From assembly GCA_937907495.1 (NCBI GenBank), contig CALESS010000512.1, positions 1-7,702 on the forward strand: a stretch of DNA of 7,702 nucleotides. The letters are read 5' to 3'. Made by a program: the position numbers and the translations under genes. Under the pieces are notes generated by a model. It was given only the letters and a program-made list of their open reading frames with translations. It was not told the origin of the DNA and made no database searches. How positions within the stretch are numbered: position 1 is the first letter of the stretch; the number at the start of each line of letters is the position of its first letter. The DNA comes from an uncultured Anaerolineaceae bacterium. GTDB lineage: Bacteria > Chloroflexota > Anaerolineae > Anaerolineales > Anaerolineaceae. Shown one piece after another: positions 1 to 6,511 of the stretch.

Positions 1-356
1 AGGTCATAATCCAACAGGTGCACCCGATTCCCGGAAAACACGCCTTCAAAGGCTGGCTCTGGAAACCCTCCCTCCAATGGGATCGTCATCGGCAGATAAT
101 TTTCATCCCCATCCTGATCCATCATCAGGAAGATCTTCCCCAACGCCGGAAAAACTACGAACGGCAGACCACCGATCAGGTGCGGGTTCTGCAGGGCAAT
201 ATGGGGCGGCAGCAGCGGTTCCGGCACCGATCCGCCGAAGTTCATGGCATACAGGCTTAGTTTGCCGCTGAGGTTGGAAATGAAGAAGATCCTTTTCTCC
301 ACAATTTGTGGCGACAGGAACAATCGTGCAGACAAGAAAGATTCGACCCGATACAT
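1..356 (-). CDS. S9-peptidase-like beta-propeller protein, N-terminal fragment
   Basis: This open frame starts at an ATG (356-354) and runs off the left edge, so only 118 codons and the amino end are visible. The protein begins MYRVESFLSARLFLSPQIVE. It continues with repeated short hydrophobic strands such as KRIFFISNLSGKLSLYAMN and, near residue 80, an Asp-rich DQDGDENYLP turn followed by EGG. Such strand-turn repeats are typical of the TolB/WD40-like beta-propeller that precedes the alpha/beta-hydrolase domain in S9 (prolyl oligopeptidase or acylaminoacyl peptidase) enzymes. The hydrolase domain and its Ser-Asp-His triad lie outside the window, so peptidase activity cannot be confirmed. There is no signal peptide at the start, which suggests a cytoplasmic protein. 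A strong ribosome binding site precedes it. It lies 43 nt downstream of the small membrane protein gene on the same strand and is probably co-transcribed. A propeller-only protein remains possible. Confidence 0.75.
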   Translation of the reverse strand, partial: MYRVESFLSARLFLSPQIVEKRIFFISNLSGKLSLYAMNFGGSVPEPLLPPHIALQNPHLIGGLPFVVFPALGKIFLMMDQDGDENYLPMTIPLEGGFPEPAFEGVFSGNRVHLLDYD

Positions 357-363
357 GGAAATT

Positions 364-370
364 ACCTCCT
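364..370 (-). promoter_or_regulatory. Ribosome binding site of the S9-peptidase-like gene
   Basis: The minus strand reads AGGAGGT, then 7 nt, then the ATG at 356-354. This near-perfect Shine-Dalgarno match at ideal spacing fixes the start of the left-edge gene. Confidence 0.85.
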
Positions 371-399
371 GCTGTTAATTTTCTTTCAAACCACGGATA

Positions 400-669
400 T
401 CATTTTTTAACCGCTCGAAAATGCCCCAGCCAATTCGCCAGGAACAGGGCCAGCAATGCACCGACCAGCCCCATCCCCAGGCGTAATTGTCCCAGGGACC
501 AGAAAAATAACTTGAAATAATTACCGAGGATGTGCCCCAACCAGAAGCCCACCAGGCTCGAACCAATGAAAAAAACCAACTTCATTAATCCGCCGCCCCG
601 CCAGAGGTGAAAAGCAGCCCCCAGCAAAATGGAGATCAACATCCCAAACAGAAATCCTGGTAACGTCAT
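400..669 (-). CDS. Small predicted membrane protein of unknown function (89 aa)
   Basis: I do not recognise a family for this protein. It is 89 residues long and very hydrophobic, with probably three membrane segments at about residues 3-21, 29-50 and 60-83. It is rich in Gly, Leu and Phe and has several GxxxG-like spacings that could pack helices. The tail HFRAVKK is basic and probably cytoplasmic. The start is an ATG 13 nt after the mnmA stop codon, preceded by the strong site GAGGAGGG, so the gene is very likely translated and co-transcribed with mnmA and the desulfurase gene. Size and glycine content loosely recall small three-helix proteins such as the GlsB/YeaQ group, but I cannot see a diagnostic motif and do not assign it. 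Nothing links it directly to sulfur transfer except position. Confidence 0.72.
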   Translation of the reverse strand: MTLPGFLFGMLISILLGAAFHLWRGGGLMKLVFFIGSSLVGFWLGHILGNYFKLFFWSLGQLRLGMGLVGALLALFLANWLGHFRAVKK

Positions 670-672
670 CCC

Positions 673-680
673 TTCCCTCC
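673..680 (-). promoter_or_regulatory. Ribosome binding site of the 89-aa membrane protein gene
   Basis: The minus strand carries GAGGAGGG in the 13-nt gap between the mnmA stop and the ATG at 669. A site this strong argues that the small ORF is a real gene. Confidence 0.75.
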
Positions 681-682
681 TC

Positions 683-1762
683 TCATTCCTGGCGAGAGAT
701 CCACCCGCCGCCCAATACTACTTCATCCTGGCTCATTACAACGATCTGCCCGGCAGTGATATCCCGCACGGGTTGAGCAAACCGAATACGAACCCGGCCG
801 CCATCCAGCGGTTGAACCATTCCCCGCACTGGGGTGGCTTTGTAGCGGATCTTGATTTCCGCTTCAAATTCTTCCTCCGCCGGCCTTCCCTCAATCCAGT
901 TGACCTGCCCGGCAATCAACTCGGATTTGCCTAACGCCTCTGCTGGACCCACCACCAGTGTATTACTTTCCATGCGTTTTTCCAATACATATAATGGATG
1001 GGCTGCCGCGATCCGCAGGCCTTTCCGCTGGCCGATTGTATAATCTGCCAGGCCCTGGTGCTCGCCCAGTTGCCGCCCCTGCCCGTCCACGATCGGCCCC
1101 GGAACCCGGCTTTCCGGCAGGTATCTCCCCAGGAACTCCCGGTAATCTCCACCTGCCAAAAAGCATAAATCCTGGCTATCGGGCCGCTCAGCCACGGGCA
1201 AACCAAAGCGCCGGGCCATCTGGCGGATTTCGCTTTTGTGATACCCCCCCACCGGCAGCAAGGTGTGCTGGAGCTGGTGTTGTGTCAGCATACTCAACAC
1301 GTACGCCTGGTCTTTGGCCGGGTCCAACCCGGAGAGCAGCCGCGTCGTGCCACCGGGTTGAGGCTGCAGGCGTGCATAGTGGCCTGTCGCCATGTATTCC
1401 GCACCCGCAGCCAATGCCTCCTCCAGCAACACCCCCCAGCGGATGACCTGGTTGCAGGTGATGCACGGGTTCGGTGTCTCGCCGCCCGCATATCCTTCGA
1501 GAAAGGCCTGCACCACCGCCTTGCGGAAGGCTGTGCGTCCATCAACGGCATAGAAGGGGATGTTCAAAATTGCCGCAACCCGCCGGGCCTGCATCATCGC
1601 ATCCGGGGTGCAACAGCGGTTGCTTTCCTCGCGGCCAGGTTCGCTCCATAAGCGCAGCATCATCCCGGTGACCTGGTAACCTTGTTCCACCAGCAGGGCT
1701 GCCGCCACGGAGCTATCCACTCCGCCGCTCATGGCTACCACTACCCGCTTTGGCTCACCCAT
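683..1762 (-). CDS. mnmA: tRNA-specific 2-thiouridylase MnmA
   Basis: MnmA activates U34 of tRNA-Lys, -Glu and -Gln with ATP and replaces the 2-oxygen with sulfur, giving the s2U34 needed for accurate decoding. From the ATG at 1762 the protein has 359 residues, normal for the family. Visible motifs are the ATP pyrophosphatase loop SGGVDSS (12-18), TPNPCITCN (96-104), ATGHYAR (125-131), DSQDLCF (195-201) and ADYTIGQRKGL (239-249), followed by the C-terminal beta-barrel. The catalytic cysteines should be C103 and C200. C100 stands where E. coli has an Asp. The open frame extends upstream to a TTG at 1795, but the ATG at 1762 has GAAGG five nt upstream and begins just before the conserved core. 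A GTG at 1774 is a second alternative. The gene overlaps the end of the cysteine desulfurase gene by 8 nt, which suggests translational coupling and a direct sulfur donor. Confidence 0.96.
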   Translation of the reverse strand: MGEPKRVVVAMSGGVDSSVAAALLVEQGYQVTGMMLRLWSEPGREESNRCCTPDAMMQARRVAAILNIPFYAVDGRTAFRKAVVQAFLEGYAGGETPNPCITCNQVIRWGVLLEEALAAGAEYMATGHYARLQPQPGGTTRLLSGLDPAKDQAYVLSMLTQHQLQHTLLPVGGYHKSEIRQMARRFGLPVAERPDSQDLCFLAGGDYREFLGRYLPESRVPGPIVDGQGRQLGEHQGLADYTIGQRKGLRIAAAHPLYVLEKRMESNTLVVGPAEALGKSELIAGQVNWIEGRPAEEEFEAEIKIRYKATPVRGMVQPLDGGRVRIRFAQPVRDITAGQIVVMSQDEVVLGGGWISRQE

Positions 1763-2933
1763 TCCGGCCTTCACTCTGGCGGACTCGTTGCACAATTTCT
1801 GGTAACACCCTTAAAAAAGCCTCGACCTCGGCCCGGGTCGTATCTTTGCCAAGTGAAACCCGCAATGAACCCAATCCCCAGCCGGGCGGAAGGCCAATCG
1901 CCGTCAGCACTTCGGAAACTTGCGGCGTTCCCACTTTGCAAGCCGAGCCGGAGGAACAGGCAAAACCTGCCATATCCAGCATCATCAAAAGACGGTTGCC
2001 ATCCACCCTTTCAAAAGCAAAGCTGGCGTGGTTTGTCAGCCGGCGGGTCGGGTGACCGCTGATGCGGCTTAAAGGGATTTCCGCTAAAACCCGTTCGAAG
2101 ATGAGGTCGCGCAATTTCATCTGCCTTTGCGAGCGCTGCTCCTGTTCCGCTTGGGCCAGGCGCAGGGCTTCTGCCAGCCCCACAATATAAGGGATGTTAT
2201 GCGTCCCGGCCCTCAATCCATTTTCCTGCCGCCCGCCCGTCTGCGTTGGGAAAATATCCAGACCATGGCGTACATAAAGCACCCCAATCCCTTTGGGACC
2301 ATAAAACTTGTGCGCTCCAATTGCCAGCAGATCCACCCCATCCCGTTCCACATTCATCGGCAGATGAGCCGCCGCTTGCACCGCATCCGTGTGGAAAAGC
2401 ACCCCTTTCCGCCGGCACACAGCCGCAATCTCCTGGATGGGGTTGATGGTGCCGATTTCATTATTGGCATAGATCACGGATACCAACGCCGTCTCCGGCC
2501 GGATGGCTGCTTCCACCGCGGCTGGATCCACCATCCCCGTTCCATCCACGGGCAGGGTCTCCCAGCGAAAGCCTTCCAGCTCTGCCAACTGCCGCACCGT
2601 ATGTGAAACCGCATGGTGTTCCACCGGGCTGATCAACAAGTGATTGGCCCCCGTTTTCCGTCGCCGGGCATGAGCTGCCCCCCGCAGCGCCAGGTTATCG
2701 CTCTCCGTCCCGCAACTGGTAAAAATGATCTCATCCGCCCGGCAATTCAGTGAATGGGCGATGCTGTACCGGGCGTCTTCCAGGGCAGCTTCAGCCGCTT
2801 GCCCAAAAGAGTGGGCAGAAGATGGGTTGCCAAATACCTCGCAGAAATAGGGCAGCATGGATTGAAAAACCCGTTCATCAACGGGTGTGGTTGCCGCATA
2901 ATCCAGGTAAATTCGCTCCATTTTATTACTCAT
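1755..2933 (-). CDS. iscS: Cysteine desulfurase, IscS/NifS family
   Basis: This PLP enzyme converts L-cysteine to alanine and holds the sulfur as a persulfide for iron-sulfur clusters or tRNA thiolation. The 392-residue length fits the family. Motifs in order are YLDYAATTP (9-17), CGTESDN (74-80), SPVEHHAV (102-109) with H106 expected to stack on PLP, YANNEIGTINP (155-165), HTDAVQ (181-186) with D183 bonding the PLP ring nitrogen, AIGAHKFYGPKG (204-215) with K209 as Schiff-base lysine, RAGTHN (241-246) and CSSGSAC (326-332) with C332 as the expected catalytic cysteine. C326 is an extra cysteine in the same loop. The ATG at 2933 has a modest GGATAG site upstream; an ATG at 2921 would shorten it by four residues. 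Coupling to mnmA suggests a dedicated donor, as for YrvO beside MnmA in Bacillus subtilis. No iscU, iscR or other cluster-assembly gene is adjacent, so a broader role cannot be excluded. It is first in its operon. Confidence 0.95.
   Translation of the reverse strand: MSNKMERIYLDYAATTPVDERVFQSMLPYFCEVFGNPSSAHSFGQAAEAALEDARYSIAHSLNCRADEIIFTSCGTESDNLALRGAAHARRRKTGANHLLISPVEHHAVSHTVRQLAELEGFRWETLPVDGTGMVDPAAVEAAIRPETALVSVIYANNEIGTINPIQEIAAVCRRKGVLFHTDAVQAAAHLPMNVERDGVDLLAIGAHKFYGPKGIGVLYVRHGLDIFPTQTGGRQENGLRAGTHNIPYIVGLAEALRLAQAEQEQRSQRQMKLRDLIFERVLAEIPLSRISGHPTRRLTNHASFAFERVDGNRLLMMLDMAGFACSSGSACKVGTPQVSEVLTAIGLPPGWGLGSLRVSLGKDTTRAEVEAFLRVLPEIVQRVRQSEGRNG
1768..1772 (-). promoter_or_regulatory. 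Ribosome binding site that favours the ATG start of mnmA
   Basis: The minus strand reads GAAGG, then five nt, then ATG at 1762-1760. It lies inside the end of the desulfurase gene. It supports the ATG over the upstream in-frame TTG (1795) and GTG (1774), for which I see no comparable site. Confidence 0.5.
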
Positions 2934-2975
2934 TATTTCTATCCATATTATCGTCTTTTGTTGACGTTCTCAAAA

Positions 2976-2984
2976 ATTATAGCA
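2976..2984 (-). promoter_or_regulatory. Extended -10 promoter of the iscS-mnmA operon
   Basis: The minus strand reads TGCTATAAT: a perfect -10 box (TATAAT, 2981-2976) with the TGn extension. No good -35 box lies 17 nt upstream, which the extended -10 may offset. The predicted start near 2969 leaves a leader of about 36 nt before the iscS ATG. Confidence 0.6.
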
Positions 2985-3268
2985 TGGATGAAGGAGGAGC
3001 GAGAGCCGATTTAATAGATTCGGAAAGAAATATTTGCTCGATGAAAAGAAACGATATTTTCCCCACGATCGCCCGCCATCTCTGACGCCAGCAAGATCAT
3101 CTGTTTCACGGCTCACAATCAACCCATGACCGGTTCTCTTATCTTTAACACCCTCTCCTGCCACCCTTTCGTTCCGCTCCCCCGCTTCATTGGGTTGCCC
3201 CAAACCAGGCTTTCGCTGGACCCCGAAAATTGTACAATCAATAACTTTTCCGGAAGGCTATCCGCTGA

Positions 3269-3274
3269 TATAAT
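3269..3274 (+). promoter_or_regulatory. -10 box of the phosphohexomutase operon
   Basis: A perfect TATAAT lies 40 nt before the ATG at 3315. The best -35 candidate at 17-bp spacing is TTTTCC (3246-3251), a weak match. The predicted transcription start is about 3280-3282, giving a leader of about 34 nt. Confidence 0.55.
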
Positions 3275-3283
3275 AAAGAAAAT

Positions 3284-3298
3284 GCGGGTAAAACCCGC
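3284..3298 (+). promoter_or_regulatory. Small hairpin at the 5' end of the phosphohexomutase mRNA
   Basis: GCGGGT, three A residues, then ACCCGC form a perfect 6-bp GC-rich stem. It begins within a few nt of the predicted transcription start and ends 5 nt before the Shine-Dalgarno sequence. There is no U-tract after it, so it is not a terminator. It could protect the mRNA 5' end or modulate ribosome access. Function is inferred. Confidence 0.5.
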
Positions 3299-3303
3299 GG
3301 GCT

Positions 3304-3308
3304 GGAGG
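3304..3308 (+). promoter_or_regulatory. Ribosome binding site that sets the phosphohexomutase start
   Basis: GGAGG lies six nt before the ATG at 3315. It selects this ATG over the in-frame upstream ATG at 3126, which has no such site and lies upstream of the predicted promoter. Confidence 0.85.
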
Positions 3309-3314
3309 AAAAGA

Positions 3315-4736
3315 ATGCCTTTTAAAATTCAATTTGGCACCGATGGTTGGCGCGGCATGATCGCCGAAGATTACACCTTTGAAAATGTCCGCCGTTGCAC
3401 CCAGGGGTTTGCCAGTTACATGCTTAGCCACAACAAGCAGGAAGAATGGATTGTTGTGGGGTATGACAAACGATTCCTTTCTGAGAATTTTGCTCTGGCT
3501 GTGGCGGAAGTTCTGGCTGGCAACGGTTTTCACGTCCATCTGACGGATGGTGCCACTCCCACACCGGTCATCGCCTTCTCTGTGGTCAACCTCAAGGCAA
3601 GCGGAGCGATCAACATCACCGCCTCTCACAACCCCCCGGTGGATAATGGCTTCAAAGTGCGCAATGAGTTCGGCGGCGCCATCGCCCCGGAAGGACTCAA
3701 AAAAATCGAGAGTCTCATCCCCGATGATCTGGCGGACGTTAAGATCATGCCCGCCCGGGATGCCGAAAGATTGGGTTACATTGTACATTTCGATCCCGCC
3801 CCGGCTTACATTGCCCACCTCAACAAGCTGATTGATCTCGAACCCATCCGCCAGGCAGGCCTGAAAGTGGTCGTAGATGCCATGTGGGGCAATGGCGCTG
3901 GCTGGTTCCCGCGCTTGCTGGAAGGCGGCACCACCCGTGTCGTCGAAATCCACAACACCCGCAACCCTTCCTTCCCGGAGATGAAACGCCCGGAACCCAT
4001 TCCACCGAACATCAATGTCGCCCTCCAAACCACCCTGGATCAGGCGGGGGATGTCTTGCTCATTACCGATGGAGACGCCGACCGGGTGGGGGTTGGCTCG
4101 GAAAACGGTGAGTTCATCAACCAACTGCAAGTATATGCCCTGCTGGCCCTTTACCTGCTGGAAGTCCGTGGTCAGCGCGGTGCGATTGTCAAAACCCTCT
4201 CCACTACCAGCATGCTGGAAAAGCTGGGCAAGATTTACGATGTGCCCGTGATCGAAACCGGTGTGGGCTTCAAATATGTAGCCCCCAAGATGCTGGAAAC
4301 TAACGCCATGATGGGCGGCGAGGAATCCGGTGGCTATGCCTTTCGCGAGAATGTCGCCGAGCGGGATGGCATCCTGGCTGGCCTTTTCATTCTGGATATG
4401 ATGGTGCGCCTGAAGAAGAAACCCTCGGAGCTGTTGGAGTTGTTATTCAGCAAAGTGGGTGCCCATTATTACGACCGCATTGATACCGCCTTCAAAGGCG
4501 ACCGGGCGGCCCGGGAGCAAATGGTACTCAACGCCCATCCTGAAACCATTGGCGGTCTGAAAGTGACCGGCCTCAACATCACGGATGGCTTTAAGTTCAG
4601 CCTGGAAGATGGCGGTTGGCTGCTCATCCGCTTCTCTGGCACCGAACCCATCATCCGGGTGTATTGCGAAACCACTCATAAAGATAAAGTTCAAGCCATA
4701 TTGCAAGATGGGTTGAAAATTGTAGGCCTGGGCTAG
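3315..4736 (+). CDS. Phosphoglucomutase/phosphomannomutase family protein
   Basis: This alpha-D-phosphohexomutase interconverts sugar 1- and 6-phosphates through a phosphoserine, supplying precursors for glycogen, cell-surface sugars or glycolysis. The 473-residue length is normal. All four active-site loops are present: GTDGWRG near the start (8-14), [11 protein letters not shown] (102-112) with S104 as the phosphorylated serine, TDGDADRVG (251-259) with D252, D254 and D256 binding Mg2+, GEESGG (335-340) for the sugar, and RFSGTEP (439-445) for the phosphate. The sequence cannot separate glucose, mannose or glucosamine specificity. The catalytic loop context (ASHNPP) is unlike my expectation for GlmM, so I favour a Pgm/ManB-type role. 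The start codon is fixed by GGAGG six nt upstream; the longer frame from 3126 would add 63 residues with no family counterpart. It leads an operon with tatD, which begins 4 nt after its stop. Confidence 0.94.
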   Translation: MPFKIQFGTDGWRGMIAEDYTFENVRRCTQGFASYMLSHNKQEEWIVVGYDKRFLSENFALAVAEVLAGNGFHVHLTDGATPTPVIAFSVVNLKASGAINITASHNPPVDNGFKVRNEFGGAIAPEGLKKIESLIPDDLADVKIMPARDAERLGYIVHFDPAPAYIAHLNKLIDLEPIRQAGLKVVVDAMWGNGAGWFPRLLEGGTTRVVEIHNTRNPSFPEMKRPEPIPPNINVALQTTLDQAGDVLLITDGDADRVGVGSENGEFINQLQVYALLALYLLEVRGQRGAIVKTLSTTSMLEKLGKIYDVPVIETGVGFKYVAPKMLETNAMMGGEESGGYAFRENVAERDGILAGLFILDMMVRLKKKPSELLELLFSKVGAHYYDRIDTAFKGDRAAREQMVLNAHPETIGGLKVTGLNITDGFKFSLEDGGWLLIRFSGTEPIIRVYCETTHKDKVQAILQDGLKIVGLG

Positions 4737-4740
4737 TCCT

Positions 4741-5544
4741 GTGCAGCTGTGGGATACTCACTGTCACCTGAACCTTAATAATTTTGCTGAGGACCTGGCA
4801 GAGGTATTGCTGCGCGCCCATCAGGCAGGTGTCAGCCGCATCCTGGTGCCCGGGATTGACCTCCAGACCAGTCAACAGGCGCTGGATCTCGCCGAAAAGC
4901 ACCCTGAAATCTACGCAGCGGTCGGCATTCATCCCAACGATGGATTAACCTGGACCGAGGAGACCCTGCCGCGCCTGCGCCAGTTGGCCGCTCACCCAAG
5001 ATGCGTAGCGATTGGCGAGATCGGCCTGGATTACTACCGTGATCGCTGTCCGCGAGATCTCCAGCAGACCATCTTCCAAGCCCAATTGAAGCTCGCCGGG
5101 GAAATGAACCTGCCGGTCATCATCCACAACCGCGAAGCCCTGCCCGATCTCTGGCCGATTCTGGCTTCGTGGCAGCGGCAATTGGCGGCAGATCGTTCCC
5201 CCCTCGCCGAGCGCCCCGGAGTGCTGCATTCTTATGAGGGAACACTGGAAGGCGCCCATATGGCCATCCAGCACAATTTTCGCATCGGCCTCAATGGGCC
5301 CGTTACCTTCAAGAATGCGGCGGAGCGCCAATTCGTGGCTGCCGGTTTGCCTGGTTCCTCCATCCTGCTCGAAACGGATGCCCCGTTTCTCACCCCGCAT
5401 CCTCAGCGGGGAAAAAGAAATGAGCCATCTTTTCTACAATTTATTAATACCAAAGTCGCTGCTCTGCGCGAGGTTTCGGCTGATCATCTCGCCGAAACCA
5501 CATTCCAAAATGCAGATCAGTTGTTTTTAGGGAGTGCCGCTTGA
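4741..5544 (+). CDS. tatD: TatD-family metal-dependent hydrolase (DNase-like)
   Basis: TatD proteins are TIM-barrel metallohydrolases; characterised members act as Mg2+-dependent 3'-5' exonucleases on DNA or RNA, and some members may be D-aminoacyl or other hydrolases. The 267-residue length fits. Metal and catalytic residues appear in order: DTHCHL (5-10, H7 and H9), GIHPND (62-67), GEIGLDYYRD (92-101, E93), VIIHNRE (126-132, H129), VLHSYEG (161-167, H163) and LLETDAPFLTP (209-219, D213), followed by the usual GKRNEP segment (224-229). The start is a GTG four nt after the phosphohexomutase stop. It must be near here because the DTHCH motif begins at codon 5 and the next internal Met is at residue 122. 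No strong ribosome binding site precedes it, so translation probably depends on coupling. The stop overlaps the next gene by 4 nt. Cytoplasmic; exact substrate unknown. Confidence 0.94.
   Translation: MQLWDTHCHLNLNNFAEDLAEVLLRAHQAGVSRILVPGIDLQTSQQALDLAEKHPEIYAAVGIHPNDGLTWTEETLPRLRQLAAHPRCVAIGEIGLDYYRDRCPRDLQQTIFQAQLKLAGEMNLPVIIHNREALPDLWPILASWQRQLAADRSPLAERPGVLHSYEGTLEGAHMAIQHNFRIGLNGPVTFKNAAERQFVAAGLPGSSILLETDAPFLTPHPQRGKRNEPSFLQFINTKVAALREVSADHLAETTFQNADQLFLGSAA
5529..5534 (+). promoter_or_regulatory. Ribosome binding site that favours a TTG start
   Basis: AGGGAG inside the end of tatD lies six nt before the TTG at 5541 and twelve nt before the in-frame ATG at 5547. Spacing favours the TTG, which overlaps the tatD stop as TTGA. 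Confidence 0.5.
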
Positions 5545-6509
5545 GCATGATTCGCTCGTTACCGATTGCCATTACCCAAAAACTCCTCTCTGTGGAAACA
5601 CTGATGCATCATCAGGCGGTCAATTACCATCCTGATCTGCAATCGGCCATGCAGCATTTGCTGTCCTCCGGGGGCAAACGAGTGCGCCCCACCCTCACCC
5701 TCCTCATCGGGGATATGCTGGGAGGGCAGGCGGATCGCCTGGTCACCCTTGCCGCGGCTATCGAAATGCTGCACACTGCCACGCTCGTCCATGATGATTT
5801 GATTGATGGATCTTTACTGCGCCGGGGGATTGCCACCCTCAACGCACAATGGACACCTGGCGCAACTGTCCTGACGGGTGATTTCATCTTCGCCCGCGCC
5901 GCCAAACTGGCCTCCGATACCGATTCGATCCCGGTAATGGGCTTGTTCTCCACGACGCTGGGCATCATCGTCAATGGAGAAATCAACCAGTTGTTCGCCA
6001 GCCGCTGTGTCACCTCGCGGGCAGATTACTACAGCCGGATTTATGCCAAAACCGCCTCACTGTTCGAAACCGCCGCCACCTCCGCCGCCATGATCAGCGA
6101 TGCCAGCCCGCAGATCATTGAAGCCATGCGCAGCTTTGGTCATGATATTGGCATGGCCTTTCAGATCATGGACGACATCCTGGATTTCACGGCTGACCCG
6201 GCAGTGATTGGCAAGCCAGTAGGCAGCGACTTACGCCAGGGGTTGGTCACTCTGCCCGTCATCTTCTTCACAGAAGTTCACCCCGAGCACCCCTTCAGCC
6301 AGACTTTGCTGGCGGGGAAATGCCTCAGCATCCCACAGATTGAAGAACTGGTCCCCGCCTTGCGCTCCAGCGGAGCCATCCACCGGGCGCATCAGGAGGC
6401 CCGCCAGTTCATCATCAACAGCTTGCAGGCCCTGCAAATGGCTCCAGAAGGTCCCGAAAAGCAAGCCCTGCAGGAGCTGGCAGAATATTTTGTGGAACGC
6501 GAACTTTAA
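5541..6509 (+). CDS. Trans-polyprenyl diphosphate synthase, probably long-chain
   Basis: This enzyme condenses isopentenyl diphosphate onto an allylic primer, making an all-trans polyprenyl diphosphate used for quinone side chains or other isoprenoids. At 322 residues it has the full family fold: GGKRVRP (44-50), the first Asp-rich motif DDLID (85-89) followed by LLRRG (92-96), GEINQLF (146-152), KTASLF (170-175), the second Asp-rich motif FQIMDDILDF (207-216) and GKPVGSDLRQGLVTLP (224-239). The residue five before the first motif is A80. In this family a small residue there, rather than Phe or Tyr, allows products longer than C20, so an octaprenyl/heptaprenyl/solanesyl-type product is likely. 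The two Asp motifs are intact, unlike in the small noncatalytic subunits of heterodimeric synthases. The start is TTG at 5541 or ATG at 5547; AGGGAG spacing favours the TTG. It is last in its operon and faces the convergent tRNA gene. Confidence 0.93.
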   Translation: MSMIRSLPIAITQKLLSVETLMHHQAVNYHPDLQSAMQHLLSSGGKRVRPTLTLLIGDMLGGQADRLVTLAAAIEMLHTATLVHDDLIDGSLLRRGIATLNAQWTPGATVLTGDFIFARAAKLASDTDSIPVMGLFSTTLGIIVNGEINQLFASRCVTSRADYYSRIYAKTASLFETAATSAAMISDASPQIIEAMRSFGHDIGMAFQIMDDILDFTADPAVIGKPVGSDLRQGLVTLPVIFFTEVHPEHPFSQTLLAGKCLSIPQIEELVPALRSSGAIHRAHQEARQFIINSLQALQMAPEGPEKQALQELAEYFVEREL

Positions 6510-6511
6510 CC

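Larger units (their letters stand above)
2934..3314. other. Divergent intergenic region between iscS and the phosphohexomutase gene
   Basis: This 381-base region separates divergently transcribed operons. It contains the minus-strand extended -10 near 2980, the plus-strand -10 at 3269-3274, a hairpin at 3284-3298 and the ribosome binding site at 3304-3308. Between about 2990 and 3230 I see no tRNA, no convincing ORF with a ribosome binding site and no strong inverted repeat. Part of it (about 3010-3065) is noticeably A+T-rich. Small ORFs here lack family resemblance and start signals. Confidence 0.7.

Noticed and set aside
1763..1795. A longer MnmA starting at TTG 1795 (MCNESARV...)
   Set aside because: The extra 11 residues precede the conserved core, extend the overlap with the desulfurase gene to 41 nt and lack a clear ribosome binding site.
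2961..2983. A possible plus-strand promoter, TTGACG with TATAGC
   Set aside because: The spacer is only 11 bp, too short for a sigma-70 promoter, and the perfect -10 there reads on the minus strand.
3022..3062. An imperfect inverted repeat (GGAAAgaaATAT ... ATATTTTCC)
   Set aside because: It needs a bulge and a long loop, is A+T-rich and has no U-tract or other context, so chance pairing is likely.
2970..3203. A 77-codon minus-strand frame in the divergent intergenic region
   Set aside because: It overlaps the iscS promoter, lacks a good ribosome binding site and resembles no family I know.
3126..3314. An in-frame N-terminal extension of 63 residues on the phosphohexomutase, from an ATG at 3126
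   Set aside because: It has no ribosome binding site, lies upstream of the predicted promoter, shows no family similarity, and the ATG at 3315 has GGAGG at ideal spacing just before the conserved start of the family.
3258..4130. A 290-codon minus-strand open frame opposite the phosphohexomutase
   Set aside because: The plus-strand frame carries all catalytic motifs of the family; the antisense frame has none and would cross the promoter and leader of that gene.
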